A program made the position numbers and the translations under genes. The notes under the pieces were generated by a model, which saw only the letters and a list, made by a program, of their open reading frames with translations, was not told the origin of the DNA and did not search any database. DNA of 64,000 nucleotides from a virus: positions 30,959 through 94,958 of the IMG/VR virus record IMGVR_UViG_3300030616_000001; one strand, written 5' to 3'. The stretch's first letter is position 1. The number at the start of each line of letters is the position of its first letter. Below are positions 50,604-59,064 of the stretch, one piece after another.

Positions 50604-52073
50604 TCACACCTTCCCGAAGAGGTGGTGCATGTCCCGCTCGTCCGCCATCGCGTCCCGCAGCACCACCGTCTCGTCGCTGAACTGCTCGTTGATCTCGGTC
50701 CTGGTCGCGGACCCGACGAGGATCGAGTTGCACGCGAAGTCCAACTCGTCCCGGTCCCGGTTCCACTTGGCCAGCCACTCGTCGGTGACCCTGGCCCGCC
50801 CGTCCGTCACCATGACGATGTCCGCCTGCTTGAACTCGCCCTGCTCGCGGATAACCTCGACGCACCGGTCCAGGCTGTCCATGAAGTTGGTCCCACCGTC
50901 GGCGGCGAAGAAGCTCACCGCGTCGGTGATCGCCTCGGGCGTCATCGCGTCCTTGCCGGGGAACTGGTCCACCCGGAGGACGCCGTGGCCGAAGTGCACG
51001 ATGGCGAAGCCGCGGTTCTGCTCCTTGGCAACCTGCATGAAGGCCAGGCAAACGGCGGCGGCCCACACGTCGGCGTCCCCCGCCCCCATCGAACCGGAGG
51101 AGTCGAGGCACATGATGATCGGCCCCTTGTGGTCCTTCTGCTTGTCGGCCTTCTCGGTGCAAGCGAGGGAACGCTCCGCGTACTTGGCGGCGAAAACGTG
51201 CCTCATGCCCGGGGTCCCGTAGACCAACTCCCGGAAGCACAGGTTCCCAAGGTCGTTCGAGAACCGGCGGCCCACCCGCTCGCCCGCGCCCTTGCGGGGC
51301 TTCCGGCGCTGCTGGTCACTGGCGATCCTGCGGAGGCGTCCGGCCAACTCCGCGATCTTGCGGAGGCGGGCGTTGTCGTTCACCACCTTGGCCAGTTGGT
51401 TGCCCACCGCCATCTGCGCCTTCCTGCCGCTGTGCACGTCCAGGCCGATCCCGTACGCGTCGATCATCGCCTGCATGGCCGCAATCTGGCCGTTTGCGTT
51501 GGCGGCGGCGTCACGGAGTGCCTGGCGCACCTGGGTCATGTCCAGCTCCTCGGCGGCACCCTCGGCCGCTTCCCGCTTCTCGCCCATGCCCTCCAGGACC
51601 TCGTCCAGGGTGTCCTCGATGGCCTCGCACTCCTCGTCGTCGCCCCGCTCCTCCGCGTCCGCCAACAGGCGCTCCAGGTACTCCACCACGTCGGCGTCGC
51701 TACGCACGTCCTCCACCGGCGTGGAGGGTGCGGTGACCTTCCGCAGCAGGTCGTCGATCATCGAGGAGGTTACCATCCCGGCCCACGTGTCGTTGCCCAC
51801 GGTCTGTGCCCGCAGGTCCGCCACCTCGGGAACCTCGCGCATCGCCGCGTCCAGGCGTTGGAACACCTCCGAACCCGCGGCCGGCTCCTCGAGCCGCTCC
51901 GGCGTGTCGGCGTGGAAGAAGTGGAACATCTCGGCGGCCCAGTCCGGGAACGCCTCGTAACGGTCGCGCCCGTCGGCCTCGGCACGGGCCGCGTTCTGGT
52001 CGGCCAGCGTGTGGTCGTTCCACAGGTGCCGCTGGAACTCGCTGGGCCGGTATATGAGGTTGTGTGTCGTCAT
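50604..52073 (-). CDS. VWA-domain protein (ViaA/CobT-like)
   Basis: 489 aa. The N-terminal 250 residues are helical and charged; the C-terminal VWA domain has the metal-site DSSGSM (about 326), GGTNFMD and VTDGRA. The plan matches ViaA and CobT, which work with MoxR-type AAA+ ATPases. It follows the AAA gene by 12 nt. Expected to use ATP-driven remodelling on a phage or host target. Confidence 0.8.
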   Translation of the reverse strand: MTTHNLIYRPSEFQRHLWNDHTLADQNAARAEADGRDRYEAFPDWAAEMFHFFHADTPERLEEPAAGSEVFQRLDAAMREVPEVADLRAQTVGNDTWAGMVTSSMIDDLLRKVTAPSTPVEDVRSDADVVEYLERLLADAEERGDDEECEAIEDTLDEVLEGMGEKREAAEGAAEELDMTQVRQALRDAAANANGQIAAMQAMIDAYGIGLDVHSGRKAQMAVGNQLAKVVNDNARLRKIAELAGRLRRIASDQQRRKPRKGAGERVGRRFSNDLGNLCFRELVYGTPGMRHVFAAKYAERSLACTEKADKQKDHKGPIIMCLDSSGSMGAGDADVWAAAVCLAFMQVAKEQNRGFAIVHFGHGVLRVDQFPGKDAMTPEAITDAVSFFAADGGTNFMDSLDRCVEVIREQGEFKQADIVMVTDGRARVTDEWLAKWNRDRDELDFACNSILVGSATRTEINEQFSDETVVLRDAMADERDMHHLFGKV

Positions 52074-52085
52074 CGTCCGTTCCTC

Positions 52086-53276
52086 CTACAGGCTCGCCGG
52101 GCGGAACATGGTGATCTCGCGGCCCCGGTCCACCAAGGCCTTGATCGCGCTCTCCACCACGTCCACGGCCTCGTTGACCTGCTCGTTGTCCTCGCCCACC
52201 TTGTCCACGACCTCCATGATCGCGTCGCGCCGCCCCGCCAGCTTGCCCTGGATCTCGCCCAGGACCTTGGTGGCCGCGGTCTTGGTGAGGGTCCCGGTCT
52301 TGATGTCGTCCAGGGTGGGCAGTTCGCGCATCGCGATCCGCACCCCGTCGATGATCGAGGTGGCACGGGCACCGTAGGGGTCCGCCGCGTTCCCGATGGT
52401 CTTGAGGAGTTCGGGGCGGCCGTCGTGGGTCTTCCAGATCACGTCGGCCAGGACCAGGAAGTCGCCGGGCTGCACCGTGGCGTGGCCGTTGACCACCGCC
52501 CTGGCGCGTACCAGCTTCGGCGCCTTGCCGATCCACGTCCGGTCACTGGCCGTGAACCCCGCGTCCTCACAGGCCCGCTTGACCGCCAGGAGGATCTTGG
52601 CCTCGTCCAGGCCCCACGGGACCGCGGCGGCCGCGTCGCGGAGCTTGTCCAGATCGCCGCTCTCCATCTTCGCGGTGATCTCGGCCGGCCCGTCCACGAG
52701 CAGCTTGAGGAGGGCGTCCTGGTCGCCGATGTAGTCCAGCCAGAACTTGACGGCGAAGCGGTCGTAAAGGGCGTCCAGGCTGGCGTCCTCGGGGTATTCG
52801 TTGCTCGCCCCGATCACCGTCTCCAGGGGCAGGTCGATCATGTCCGCGCCGTTCCGCATCTTGCGCTGCTGCATGGCCAGGAGGAACCCGTTGAGGAGGG
52901 CGGAGTTGGACTTGAAAATCTCGTCCAGGAACCAGACTTGCCGGTCCGGGGCGCACCCGTCAACTCGCCGCTGGTAGCGGTCCTCCTCCATCATTGCCTT
53001 GGCCGAGAACATGCCGAACACCTCCTCCGGGGCGGTGTCCTTGGTCAGCTGGATCTCGAAAAACGAGGACTCGATGCAGCGGCTCAACGCCTCGGCGAAA
53101 TCGCTCTTGGCCGTCCCGGGAGGTCCCAGGAGTAGGCAGTGGTCCTTGGCCAGAAGGGCGGTGAGGACGCCGTCCACCGGCCCGCTGCGCTCCACGAACC
53201 TGGCCTTCAACTCGCGCCGGATCGCCTGGAACCGCTCGGCCGCCGTGGTGGTCTTGTTGGTCTTGGTCTTGGTCAT
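52086..53276 (-). CDS. MoxR/RavA-type AAA+ ATPase
   Basis: 396 aa from MTKTKTNKTT behind GGAGG; in-frame starts further up lie over the promoter. LLLGPPGTAKSDFAEAL (about 53) is Walker A, VWFLDEIFKSNS (about 117) Walker B, and DALYDRFAVKFW carries the Arg finger. MoxR proteins act as chaperone-like remodellers with a VWA partner. It has its own strong promoter. Confidence 0.85.
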   Translation of the reverse strand: MTKTKTNKTTTAAERFQAIRRELKARFVERSGPVDGVLTALLAKDHCLLLGPPGTAKSDFAEALSRCIESSFFEIQLTKDTAPEEVFGMFSAKAMMEEDRYQRRVDGCAPDRQVWFLDEIFKSNSALLNGFLLAMQQRKMRNGADMIDLPLETVIGASNEYPEDASLDALYDRFAVKFWLDYIGDQDALLKLLVDGPAEITAKMESGDLDKLRDAAAAVPWGLDEAKILLAVKRACEDAGFTASDRTWIGKAPKLVRARAVVNGHATVQPGDFLVLADVIWKTHDGRPELLKTIGNAADPYGARATSIIDGVRIAMRELPTLDDIKTGTLTKTAATKVLGEIQGKLAGRRDAIMEVVDKVGEDNEQVNEAVDVVESAIKALVDRGREITMFRPASL

Positions 53277-53296
53277 GGGGGTGCCTCCGTTGCTGT

Positions 53297-53311
53297 GGGC
53301 CGTATCGGCCC
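53297..53311 (-). promoter_or_regulatory. Leader hairpin before AAA+ gene
   Basis: GGGCC and GGCCC pair around a 5-nt loop in the leader, before the ribosome site. Same style as hairpins near 57488, 58008 and 58605. Confidence 0.4.
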
Positions 53312-53360
53312 GGGTTTGTGTGTCGTCCATCCTGTCTGCATACTTCGTCATTACCCCTTT

Positions 53361-53388
53361 ATAATACATATTTCAACGTACCGGTCAA
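53361..53388 (-). promoter_or_regulatory. Promoter of AAA-VWA cassette
   Basis: TTGACC (53388-53383), a 16-nt spacer and TATTAT (53366-53361), preceded by an A-rich tract. The TTGACC-N-GTAC start is shared with the promoter at 59065-59092. Confidence 0.7.
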
Positions 53389-53618
53389 GTTTTTTTGTAA
53401 CAATTTTGTGTTTCCTATTACGGGTCACGGCCTTTCATGATCCGTCACGTGCGCGTCCCTGCGCCACCCGCTGCTGGCCCTGGCCCGGGGTCCTCACCGA
53501 GGTATTGACCCGGTCCAGAACGTCCAGCTGGCTGGATTTCAACGCTGCGGCCCTGTGCGGCCCGTCAGGCCCCGTTCTCGCCGGGGGGTCCTGGGATATG
53601 GGTCCACCCCGAAAAGTC

Positions 53619-53644
53619 CAGCACGACCAGGAGCAGTGGACGCT
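53619..53644 (+). repeat. Third copy of 26-nt element flanking the AAA-VWA cassette
   Basis: CAGCA, eight variable bases, then AGCAGTGGACGCT, the same pattern and spacing as the left arm of the inverted repeat at 50159-50184 (21 of 26 identical). Confidence 0.6.
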
Positions 53645-53719
53645 GCGGCCATGCACAAGGGGCACCGACTCGGGGCGGATCGTGGCACGGTCTGGTGACT
53701 CGGTGACCGGAGAGAACGC

Positions 53720-53738
53720 CGCCCCCGTGGAGGGGGCG
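53720..53738 (-). terminator. Terminator-like hairpin after 505-aa protein gene
   Basis: CGCCCCC and GGGGGCG form a 7-bp stem with a 5-nt loop, 30 nt after the stop codon. The run of T after it is weak. Confidence 0.4.
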
Positions 53739-53768
53739 ACGGTGGGGCGGGGTTGCTGGGTTGGTCGG

Positions 53769-55286
53769 CTAGGCGGTCTTCTTGGTCTTCTTGGCGGCCT
53801 TGCGGCCCTTCCCGGCGGTGATCTCCTTCTCCTTGGCCGCGGCCTCGCGCTCGCGCTTCTTCGCGGCACGGGCCTTGTCCTTCTCGGCCTTGGCCTCGGC
53901 CTTGGCACGGGCCTCCTCCTCGGCCTTGATCTCCTCCTCGGCCTTCTTGCGCTCCAGGGTGGCCATGACGGTCTTGGCGGCGGCGTCCACCTTGGCGGTG
54001 AGGTCGTCCACGAGGGTGCCCAGGATGCTCTGGAACAACTCGGCGCGGTTGCGGAGGGTGTCGAACTCCTCGACCCGCTTCTCCAGGGTGTTGACCCGGA
54101 TCGTGTTCCACCCCTCGGCCTCGTACTGCTCCAGCTGTGCCGCCAACTCGCCCAGCTGGGACTCGAGGCCGTGCCGGGTCGCCTCCTGGAGGGACTCGAT
54201 CGTCTCGGCGGTGTCGAAGCACGGGATGATCACGGTGGTCTGCTTGAGCATCTTCATGAACCCGTTCCAGGCGCGGACCTGCTCGGCGTGCACGGCGGGG
54301 ACGAACCAGAGGCCGCCGTGGGGCAGGGACGGGACGGCGTGCCAGTTGCGGAACGCGAACTGGAAGGCGCTCCGCACGTCGCCGGTCAGATACGTGTAGG
54401 CCAGCTCCTCGTAGGCCTCGCGCAGGGCAACCGCCGCGGGGTGGGCGGGGTCCTGGAGCTTGAGGCAGTCCTTCGGCTCGGCGCCCTCGGCGTACTTGGC
54501 CCGGTCGAACCCGACCTTGGTCACGGTGGTGAAGGACGCGTCCTTCTTGCTGACCTTGTTCCCGGCGTCGTCCACGAGGTTGCGCTCCACGATGCTGTGC
54601 ACGATCCGGTTCTCGTTGTCCTCGACCACCACGGCGTCCTCGACGCGGCACTCCTTCCGGCCGGAGTTGAAGACCAGGCTGATCGCCTTCTTGTAGCACG
54701 CGATCGGGGTGTTCTTGGGCAGGCGCAGCTGGTCCAGGATGCCGCACGCCGTGGCCGCGGCCTCCACGTCGGCCTTGAGGTGCGTCCCGGACAGGCTCCA
54801 CCCCACGAGGTCACCGAGGTGCTTGCCGTTGTCCATCGAGATGGCCTCGGCGACCTTGCGGATCTTGCCCTTGGCCTCGATGCTGGGCTTCGGGGCGGCG
54901 GGCTTGGTCGTGTCCGGCTCGGGCGCGGCCTCTGGGGCGGGCTCGGCGGCGGGCTTGACGGCGCCCTTGGAGGGGGCGGGGCGGGTGGACTTGGTGCCCT
55001 TGTCCTCGGTGTCGGCGGGCACGGTGACCCCGGCCTTGCCCGGGTCCACGCCCCGGGCCTCCAGCTGGGCCAGGGTGATCGCGGCGGGCGTGTTGTCGCA
55101 CCCCAGCGCCTTGGCGGTGGCGGCGGCGTACTCGGTGGCCACCTTGTCCATGTCCCCGGACTTGGCGGTGGCGATGGCCTTCAGGTAGGCACGGGCGAGC
55201 TTGCGCGTCTCGGCGTCGAACACGTCGCGGGCGCGGCTGATGGCCTTGGCGTTACGGGTCATGGTCTTGATCTCGGCGTTGGTCAT
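53769..55286 (-). CDS. Large early protein with coiled-coil C-terminus
   Basis: 505 aa from ATG at 55286 behind GAGGAGG. An Ala/Pro-rich linker (about 100-145) divides a helical N-terminus from a conserved-looking core that includes LPHGGLWFVPAVHAEQVRA. Lys/Ala/Glu coiled coil fills the last 90 residues. Its place next to the AAA-VWA genes recalls phage sets in which a third protein of unknown function joins CobS/CobT-like proteins (DUF3150 or DUF6744 types, from memory). No catalytic motif seen. Confidence 0.65.
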   Translation of the reverse strand: MTNAEIKTMTRNAKAISRARDVFDAETRKLARAYLKAIATAKSGDMDKVATEYAAATAKALGCDNTPAAITLAQLEARGVDPGKAGVTVPADTEDKGTKSTRPAPSKGAVKPAAEPAPEAAPEPDTTKPAAPKPSIEAKGKIRKVAEAISMDNGKHLGDLVGWSLSGTHLKADVEAAATACGILDQLRLPKNTPIACYKKAISLVFNSGRKECRVEDAVVVEDNENRIVHSIVERNLVDDAGNKVSKKDASFTTVTKVGFDRAKYAEGAEPKDCLKLQDPAHPAAVALREAYEELAYTYLTGDVRSAFQFAFRNWHAVPSLPHGGLWFVPAVHAEQVRAWNGFMKMLKQTTVIIPCFDTAETIESLQEATRHGLESQLGELAAQLEQYEAEGWNTIRVNTLEKRVEEFDTLRNRAELFQSILGTLVDDLTAKVDAAAKTVMATLERKKAEEEIKAEEEARAKAEAKAEKDKARAAKKREREAAAKEKEITAGKGRKAAKKTKKTA

Positions 55287-55298
55287 TGGGTCCTCCTC

Positions 55299-55311
55299 GG
55301 GGCTGTGCCCC
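55299..55311 (-). promoter_or_regulatory. Leader hairpin before 505-aa protein gene
   Basis: GGGGC and GCCCC with a 3-nt loop directly upstream of the ribosome site. Confidence 0.4.
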
Positions 55312-55323
55312 TTGTTTGGGTTT

Positions 55324-55359
55324 ACTGGACGGCAGCGGTTCGCCGTATCCCCGTCCAGT
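55324..55359 (-). promoter_or_regulatory. 9-bp leader stem-loop
   Basis: ACTGGACGG and CCGTCCAGT pair perfectly around an 18-nt loop within the leader, between the promoter and the smaller hairpin at 55299. Possible control of translation or RNA stability. Confidence 0.45.
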
Positions 55360-55392
55360 CGCTGCAATGTCAATATACTCACCATCACACTC

Positions 55393-55420
55393 ATTCTACA
55401 GGTTTCAAGTGCTGCGTAAA
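55393..55420 (-). promoter_or_regulatory. Promoter of 505-aa protein gene
   Basis: TTTACG (55420-55415), a 16-nt spacer and TAGAAT (55398-55393), with an A-rich upstream tract that could act as an UP element. The region 55312-55497 has no other gene. Confidence 0.5.
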
Positions 55421-55497
55421 CATTTTTTTTTAAAATAAATCACTTTCTTTATTCATGAGTGTTTACCTTTACTTGGCCCACCACTGGAAAGGGTGCT

Positions 55498-55692
55498 CTA
55501 CGGGAGGCACCACTCCTGGAGTGCCAGGAACCCAGGCGGCAGGGCCGCGGCCAGTTGGTCCAAGGGAAGCTCGCCCTCCACTGGGGCGCGGTCGGGGTCC
55601 GGCGCGAACTCGTCGATCAGCGCGGCCAGGGAGGACTCGGTGGCACGTGGGACGGCATGGATCGCCAGTGCCGGGTCCTCGTGGAGGATCAT
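55498..55692 (-). CDS. Small acidic protein
   Basis: 64 aa starting MILHEDPALAIHAVPRATES, overlapping the upstream stop (ATGA). Acidic, no recognised family. Precedes the promoter at 55393-55420. Confidence 0.55.
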   Translation of the reverse strand: MILHEDPALAIHAVPRATESSLAALIDEFAPDPDRAPVEGELPLDQLAAALPPGFLALQEWCLP

Positions 55693-56111
55693 CGGGTCCC
55701 CCCGTGGACGATCTCCTGGACCTCCCATGCGGCGATCTCGTCCGTGACTTCGCGGCGGTGGAGCTCGGCGCGGCGCTTCTCCCGACGTGCCTTGTCCAGC
55801 CGCTTCTGGACGCGCTCGAGCGCCACGTTGACGGCGGCGGCCCGTTCCAGGTAGATGCGGAAGGCCACCATGCCGTGGCCGAAGTCGTACACAATCTCCC
55901 GGCGGCGCCGCAGTCGCTTGCCGGCGGCATCGGTCCGGCTCAGGATCATGGTGAACCGGTCGTAGCCGTCCCGTTCCACGTCCTCAACAACGCACCGGCG
56001 CACTCGGTTCTGGCCCGTGACCTGCCACAGCACGGTGCCCACCTCGGGAACGCCCGCGGCCGCCATCTCGGCGGCAACCGCGTCCAGGTTTGTCTCGTTG
56101 TTATTCGTCAT
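55689..56111 (-). CDS. Hypothetical protein with coiled coil
   Basis: 140 aa from ATG at 56111 with GAGGAGG six bases before it. N-terminal beta part (GTVLWQVTGQNRVRRCVVED) and a C-terminal Arg/Glu coiled coil. Overlaps the neighbours. Confidence 0.6.
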   Translation of the reverse strand: MTNNNETNLDAVAAEMAAAGVPEVGTVLWQVTGQNRVRRCVVEDVERDGYDRFTMILSRTDAAGKRLRRRREIVYDFGHGMVAFRIYLERAAAVNVALERVQKRLDKARREKRRAELHRREVTDEIAAWEVQEIVHGGTR

Positions 56112-56499
56112 CGTCATCCTCCTCATTGATTACCGTGCCGCACGCCTCCGGTCCTTCCCACGGTCCCCAGTGGCCAGTCTCGGTGACCCAGCGGGCCAGG
56201 TCGGGATAGGTGTAGCGGAAGCACTGGTCCGGGTCGATGTTGCCGAGGGCGTAGAACAGCGGCCGCGGCAGCGTGTTGCCACGGTCCACGTCCACGCACA
56301 TCACCAGGGAATCGGCGAACGGACCGCCGCCCTCGATGTCCACGCTGAACTCGATCCAGGCGTGGCCGTACTCGATGAACGGCGGCACCTGCAGTGTGGG
56401 CCGACCGTGCACCAGGGTGTACCCCGCGTGCTCGCCGTGGAAGGCCTTGTCCATCAGGAACTCGCCCGTCGCTTCGTAGCAGTTGCCCGTCGCTTCCAT
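56101..56499 (-). CDS. Hypothetical protein
   Basis: 132 aa. YGHAWIEFSV resembles a short His/Trp motif of some hydrolase-like phage proteins, but no full signature is seen. Acidic tail. Confidence 0.55.
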   Translation of the reverse strand: MEATGNCYEATGEFLMDKAFHGEHAGYTLVHGRPTLQVPPFIEYGHAWIEFSVDIEGGGPFADSLVMCVDVDRGNTLPRPLFYALGNIDPDQCFRYTYPDLARWVTETGHWGPWEGPEACGTVINEEDDDDE

Positions 56500-56500
56500 C

Positions 56501-56824
56501 TCAGTTGCCCTCCTGCCAGATCCCGCACCGGCGCAGGTAGTCGATGGCGGCGACCTTCATCTCGGTCCACGTCTCGCCACCGAACTCCCCCGGACCGATC
56601 CCGCCGTAGGCGTCGGCCAGGAACTTGATCGTCTCGTACACGAACCCGTCCCCCTGGTCGTCCTCGTCGCGCTCTATCGTGATCTCCACGTTGGATGGGC
56701 CGTAGTATTCCGCGCCCTTGGGACCGCAGCGGAACGTGTCCACCTGGACGTCGTAGGCCATCGCACGGATCTTCGCGGCGAACCGCTCCGCCGCCTGCTC
56801 CAGCTTGCCGATTGCAACCGCCAT
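56501..56824 (-). CDS. Hypothetical protein
   Basis: 107 aa. YYGPSNVEITIERDEDD suggests a beta strand-rich middle. One base separates it from both neighbours. No family. Confidence 0.55.
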   Translation of the reverse strand: MAVAIGKLEQAAERFAAKIRAMAYDVQVDTFRCGPKGAEYYGPSNVEITIERDEDDQGDGFVYETIKFLADAYGGIGPGEFGGETWTEMKVAAIDYLRRCGIWQEGN

Positions 56825-56825
56825 C

Positions 56826-57464
56826 TCAGCACCTCCCCGCCCTGGCGAGCGTGTTCTCGACCGCGGCCGCGACCTCCCGGGGCTTCCTGACCCGCAGGAT
56901 CACCGACGCCGGGATCCACCGCACCTCGCGCCGACGGGCCGTCTTGACCGGGCGCAGCTTCTCGTCGTAGCACCGCACCGGCCCCTCGGACTCGTCGAGC
57001 ATCTGGTTCCACTCAGCCGCGCCGGGCCGCACGATCCCGACCTTGCCGTTGCGCGGGTTGACCGGCTTGGCCACCGTCTCCCACGTGGGCTGTGCGTTGG
57101 AGTAGTTCACCAGCACCTCGTCCCCGGCCTTGACCTCGCCCAGGTTGGCGGCGAGCTCCATGCGCCGCTCCACCCTGGACTCCTTCCGGGCGTCCTCCTT
57201 GGTCTGCGTGATCGCGTGGGCGTCGATCGCGTTCTGGACCACGTCCTTGGTCCAGTGGCCCATCGGCGCCTTGAGCAGGCGCTCGCCGATCACGGTGTAC
57301 CCGAACGTGCGGCCCGACGCGATCATGGGGGCAAGCTGGTACTCGACGCGCCCCTTGTTGCGGCCGCGGCGGATCATCCTGGTCCCCACCACGACACAGT
57401 CCACCTTGCCCCGGCGCCCGTCCAGGCACACAACGTCGCCGATCCTCTTGGTCTTGGTCGTCAT
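56826..57464 (-). CDS. Basic hypothetical protein
   Basis: 212 aa behind GGAGGTGAGTGAG. IGDVVCLDGRRGKVDCVVV looks like a small SH3-like barrel. Basic middle with TKEDARKESRVERRM. DNA or RNA binding possible. Confidence 0.6.
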   Translation of the reverse strand: MTTKTKRIGDVVCLDGRRGKVDCVVVGTRMIRRGRNKGRVEYQLAPMIASGRTFGYTVIGERLLKAPMGHWTKDVVQNAIDAHAITQTKEDARKESRVERRMELAANLGEVKAGDEVLVNYSNAQPTWETVAKPVNPRNGKVGIVRPGAAEWNQMLDESEGPVRCYDEKLRPVKTARRREVRWIPASVILRVRKPREVAAAVENTLARAGRC

Positions 57465-57478
57465 CTCACTCACCTCCT

Positions 57479-57497
57479 CGCGCCCGCCCAGGGCGCG
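57479..57497 (-). promoter_or_regulatory. Leader hairpin with TGGGC loop (copy 1)
   Basis: CGCGCCC and GGGCGCG pair around a loop read TGGGC on the minus strand, 5' of GAGGAGG. CAGACA precedes it. Confidence 0.55.
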
Positions 57498-57505
57498 TGT
57501 CTGCG

Positions 57506-57982
57506 TTACCGGTTGGCGATCACGTGGTCGGTCCACGCCTTGTTCACGTCCGCGACGATCCTGCCGAACTCTGCCGCCGCCTCCTCGTAGTCGTCGTCCA
57601 GGATATGGCTCAGGACCAGGGACTTCAACCGCTCGTCGTAGGGGTCGGGGTCGAACCCGCGCATCTCCTCCGCGTCCTTCATCTTGCCGAACGCCTCGCC
57701 CACCACTGTCAACGCCGCGGCGCGGTTGCCGTCGCAGTCCTCGAGGGTGGCCTCGATCAGCGGGGGCACGTCGTAGTCGGGGGCGTCCACGGTCCGCGCC
57801 ACGCCGGCCAGGATCTCCCTGGCGGCGACGATCAGGCGGTCCGCCTCCTGGACCTTGACCAGCAGGTCCATGCGCTTGGTCTTGGCCAGGCCCACCTCCA
57901 CGGCGGTCAGGTCGGAATAGGTGGCCTGGAGGCTGCGGCACAGGCCCGCGATCCGGTCGTAGTTCGTGTCCTTGGTTCCCAT
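57506..57982 (-). CDS. Hypothetical helical protein
   Basis: 158 aa, mostly helical, acidic (ILDDDYEEAAAEFGRIVADV). Starts MGTKDTNYDRIAGLCRSL. No domain recognised. Confidence 0.55.
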   Translation of the reverse strand: MGTKDTNYDRIAGLCRSLQATYSDLTAVEVGLAKTKRMDLLVKVQEADRLIVAAREILAGVARTVDAPDYDVPPLIEATLEDCDGNRAAALTVVGEAFGKMKDAEEMRGFDPDPYDERLKSLVLSHILDDDYEEAAAEFGRIVADVNKAWTDHVIANR

Positions 57983-57998
57983 CTCTGCCTTCCCTTCT

Positions 57999-58017
57999 CG
58001 CGGCCGCCCAGGCCGCG
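57999..58017 (-). promoter_or_regulatory. Leader hairpin with TGGGC loop (copy 2)
   Basis: CGCGGCC and GGCCGCG around the same loop TGGGC, preceded on the minus strand by CAGACA. Confidence 0.55.
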
Positions 58018-58039
58018 TGTCTGTGAGGTTCCGTGTCAC

Positions 58040-58579
58040 CTACTTCATCTCCCAGGCCGTGAGCTTGCCCAGGGCCGCGTCGGTCCACTTGATCTCGGCC
58101 TCGGGCGCGTCCTCGCCCTCCATGATCGCCATCGCCGCGTCCAGGATGTCCGCGTCCAGGTCCCGCACGTGCACGCGCTTGGCGATCCGCTCGGCGTCCG
58201 GTCCGAAGATGTCGAAGTCCGCGTCCACGTCGTTGAACTGGCGGCACTGGTCGGCGTCGGCGTACACATCGGTGCTGCCGCACTCCCACCGGCACACCAC
58301 CACGGTGAACCGCTCGGCCTCGGCCTGCTCGATGCTGCCGCGGATCATGGCGATCGTGTCGGTGAGGGTGTTGAACTCCACCGCCATCGCTGTGATCTTG
58401 GCCACGTCCACCCGGGGGCACTCGACCCGGTTCCCAGCGTCCCCGCGCACCGTGCGCAGGGCATCCTCCACGTCCTCCATGACCCCCTCCAGGGTGTCCC
58501 CCAGCATGGACGCCAGGGACAGGCGCCGGTTCGTGAGGGTGTCCAGGATCTGCTCCATCTGCTTGGTGTTCTCGTTCAT
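58040..58579 (-). CDS. Hypothetical helical protein
   Basis: 179 aa. EQILDTLTNRRLSLASMLGD and a middle with CRWECGSTDVYADADQC holding three Cys. Composition is acidic. Function unknown. Confidence 0.55.
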   Translation of the reverse strand: MNENTKQMEQILDTLTNRRLSLASMLGDTLEGVMEDVEDALRTVRGDAGNRVECPRVDVAKITAMAVEFNTLTDTIAMIRGSIEQAEAERFTVVVCRWECGSTDVYADADQCRQFNDVDADFDIFGPDAERIAKRVHVRDLDADILDAAMAIMEGEDAPEAEIKWTDAALGKLTAWEMK

Positions 58580-58595
58580 GGGGTGCCTACCTTTC

Positions 58596-58614
58596 CGGCC
58601 CCGCCCAGGGGCCG
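58596..58614 (-). promoter_or_regulatory. Leader hairpin with TGGGC loop (copy 3)
   Basis: CGGCCCC and GGGGCCG around the loop TGGGC, before the ribosome site of the gene at 58579. CAGAC precedes. Confidence 0.55.
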
Positions 58615-58635
58615 CGTCTGTGTGGCCGTTGGCCA

Positions 58636-59016
58636 CTAGTTGCTCTCCGTGTTGAACGACCCGTCGAGGATCGCCTTGGCCATTTTCCGATACCGCTTCA
58701 ACGAGCGGCGGGTGTTGCGGCGAATGTGCTTGATCGCCTCGGGACCGGCGAACCGGGTCACCGGCGTGTCCTGGCGGGTACAGTTACAGGACCGGCACGC
58801 GGTCACGAGGTTGTGCTCGGAGTTGGTGCCGCCGTCCGCCTTGGGCTTGACGTGGTCCAACGTGACGTCGGTCGGGTCGGCGTCGCGCAGGTCCGCGAGG
58901 CAGTACAGGCACCGGAAGTCGTCCCGGAGGTAGATCGCCAGGCGCTTGTCGCTGCGGATCCACTGGCCTGCCGGTTGGTGCGGGGATCGTGCCCTCTTTC
59001 GCTCGCCGTTCGTCAT
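58636..59016 (-). CDS. HNH endonuclease
   Basis: 126 aa from ATG at 59016 behind GGAGGGACG. CLYCLADLRDADPTDVTLDH, then GGTNSEHNLVTACRSCNCTR is an intact HNH zinc-knuckle with the DH pair, central Asn and CxxC. First gene of the early block, directly after a strong promoter. It may be a homing enzyme or a host-DNA nicking nuclease. Confidence 0.85.
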   Translation of the reverse strand: MTNGERKRARSPHQPAGQWIRSDKRLAIYLRDDFRCLYCLADLRDADPTDVTLDHVKPKADGGTNSEHNLVTACRSCNCTRQDTPVTRFAGPEAIKHIRRNTRRSLKRYRKMAKAILDGSFNTESN

Positions 59017-59064
59017 CGTCCGTCCCTCCGTTTTCGTATCGTTCAACATAACCATCTCACCTTT

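Larger units (their letters stand above)
53389..53768. other. Non-coding gap between the AAA+ gene and the 505-aa protein gene
   Basis: About 380 bp with no reading frame I believe. It holds a repeat element at 53619-53644, a direct repeat of ACGCTGCGGCC (53542 and 53640), and a GC hairpin at 53720-53738. A phage RNA gene is possible but not shown. Confidence 0.6.

Noticed and set aside
50622-53135. Plus-strand reading frame of 837 aa opposite the AAA and VWA genes
   Set aside because: Shadow of two motif-complete minus genes; Val/Leu/Arg/His-rich composition typical of antisense frames.
53435-53908. Minus-strand 157-aa frame in the non-coding gap
   Set aside because: Arg/Pro-rich, overlaps a real gene end in another frame and has no ribosome site.
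53139-55433. Plus-strand reading frame of 764 aa
   Set aside because: Crosses a non-coding gap and the antisense of a clear gene; Gly/Leu/Val-rich without domain.
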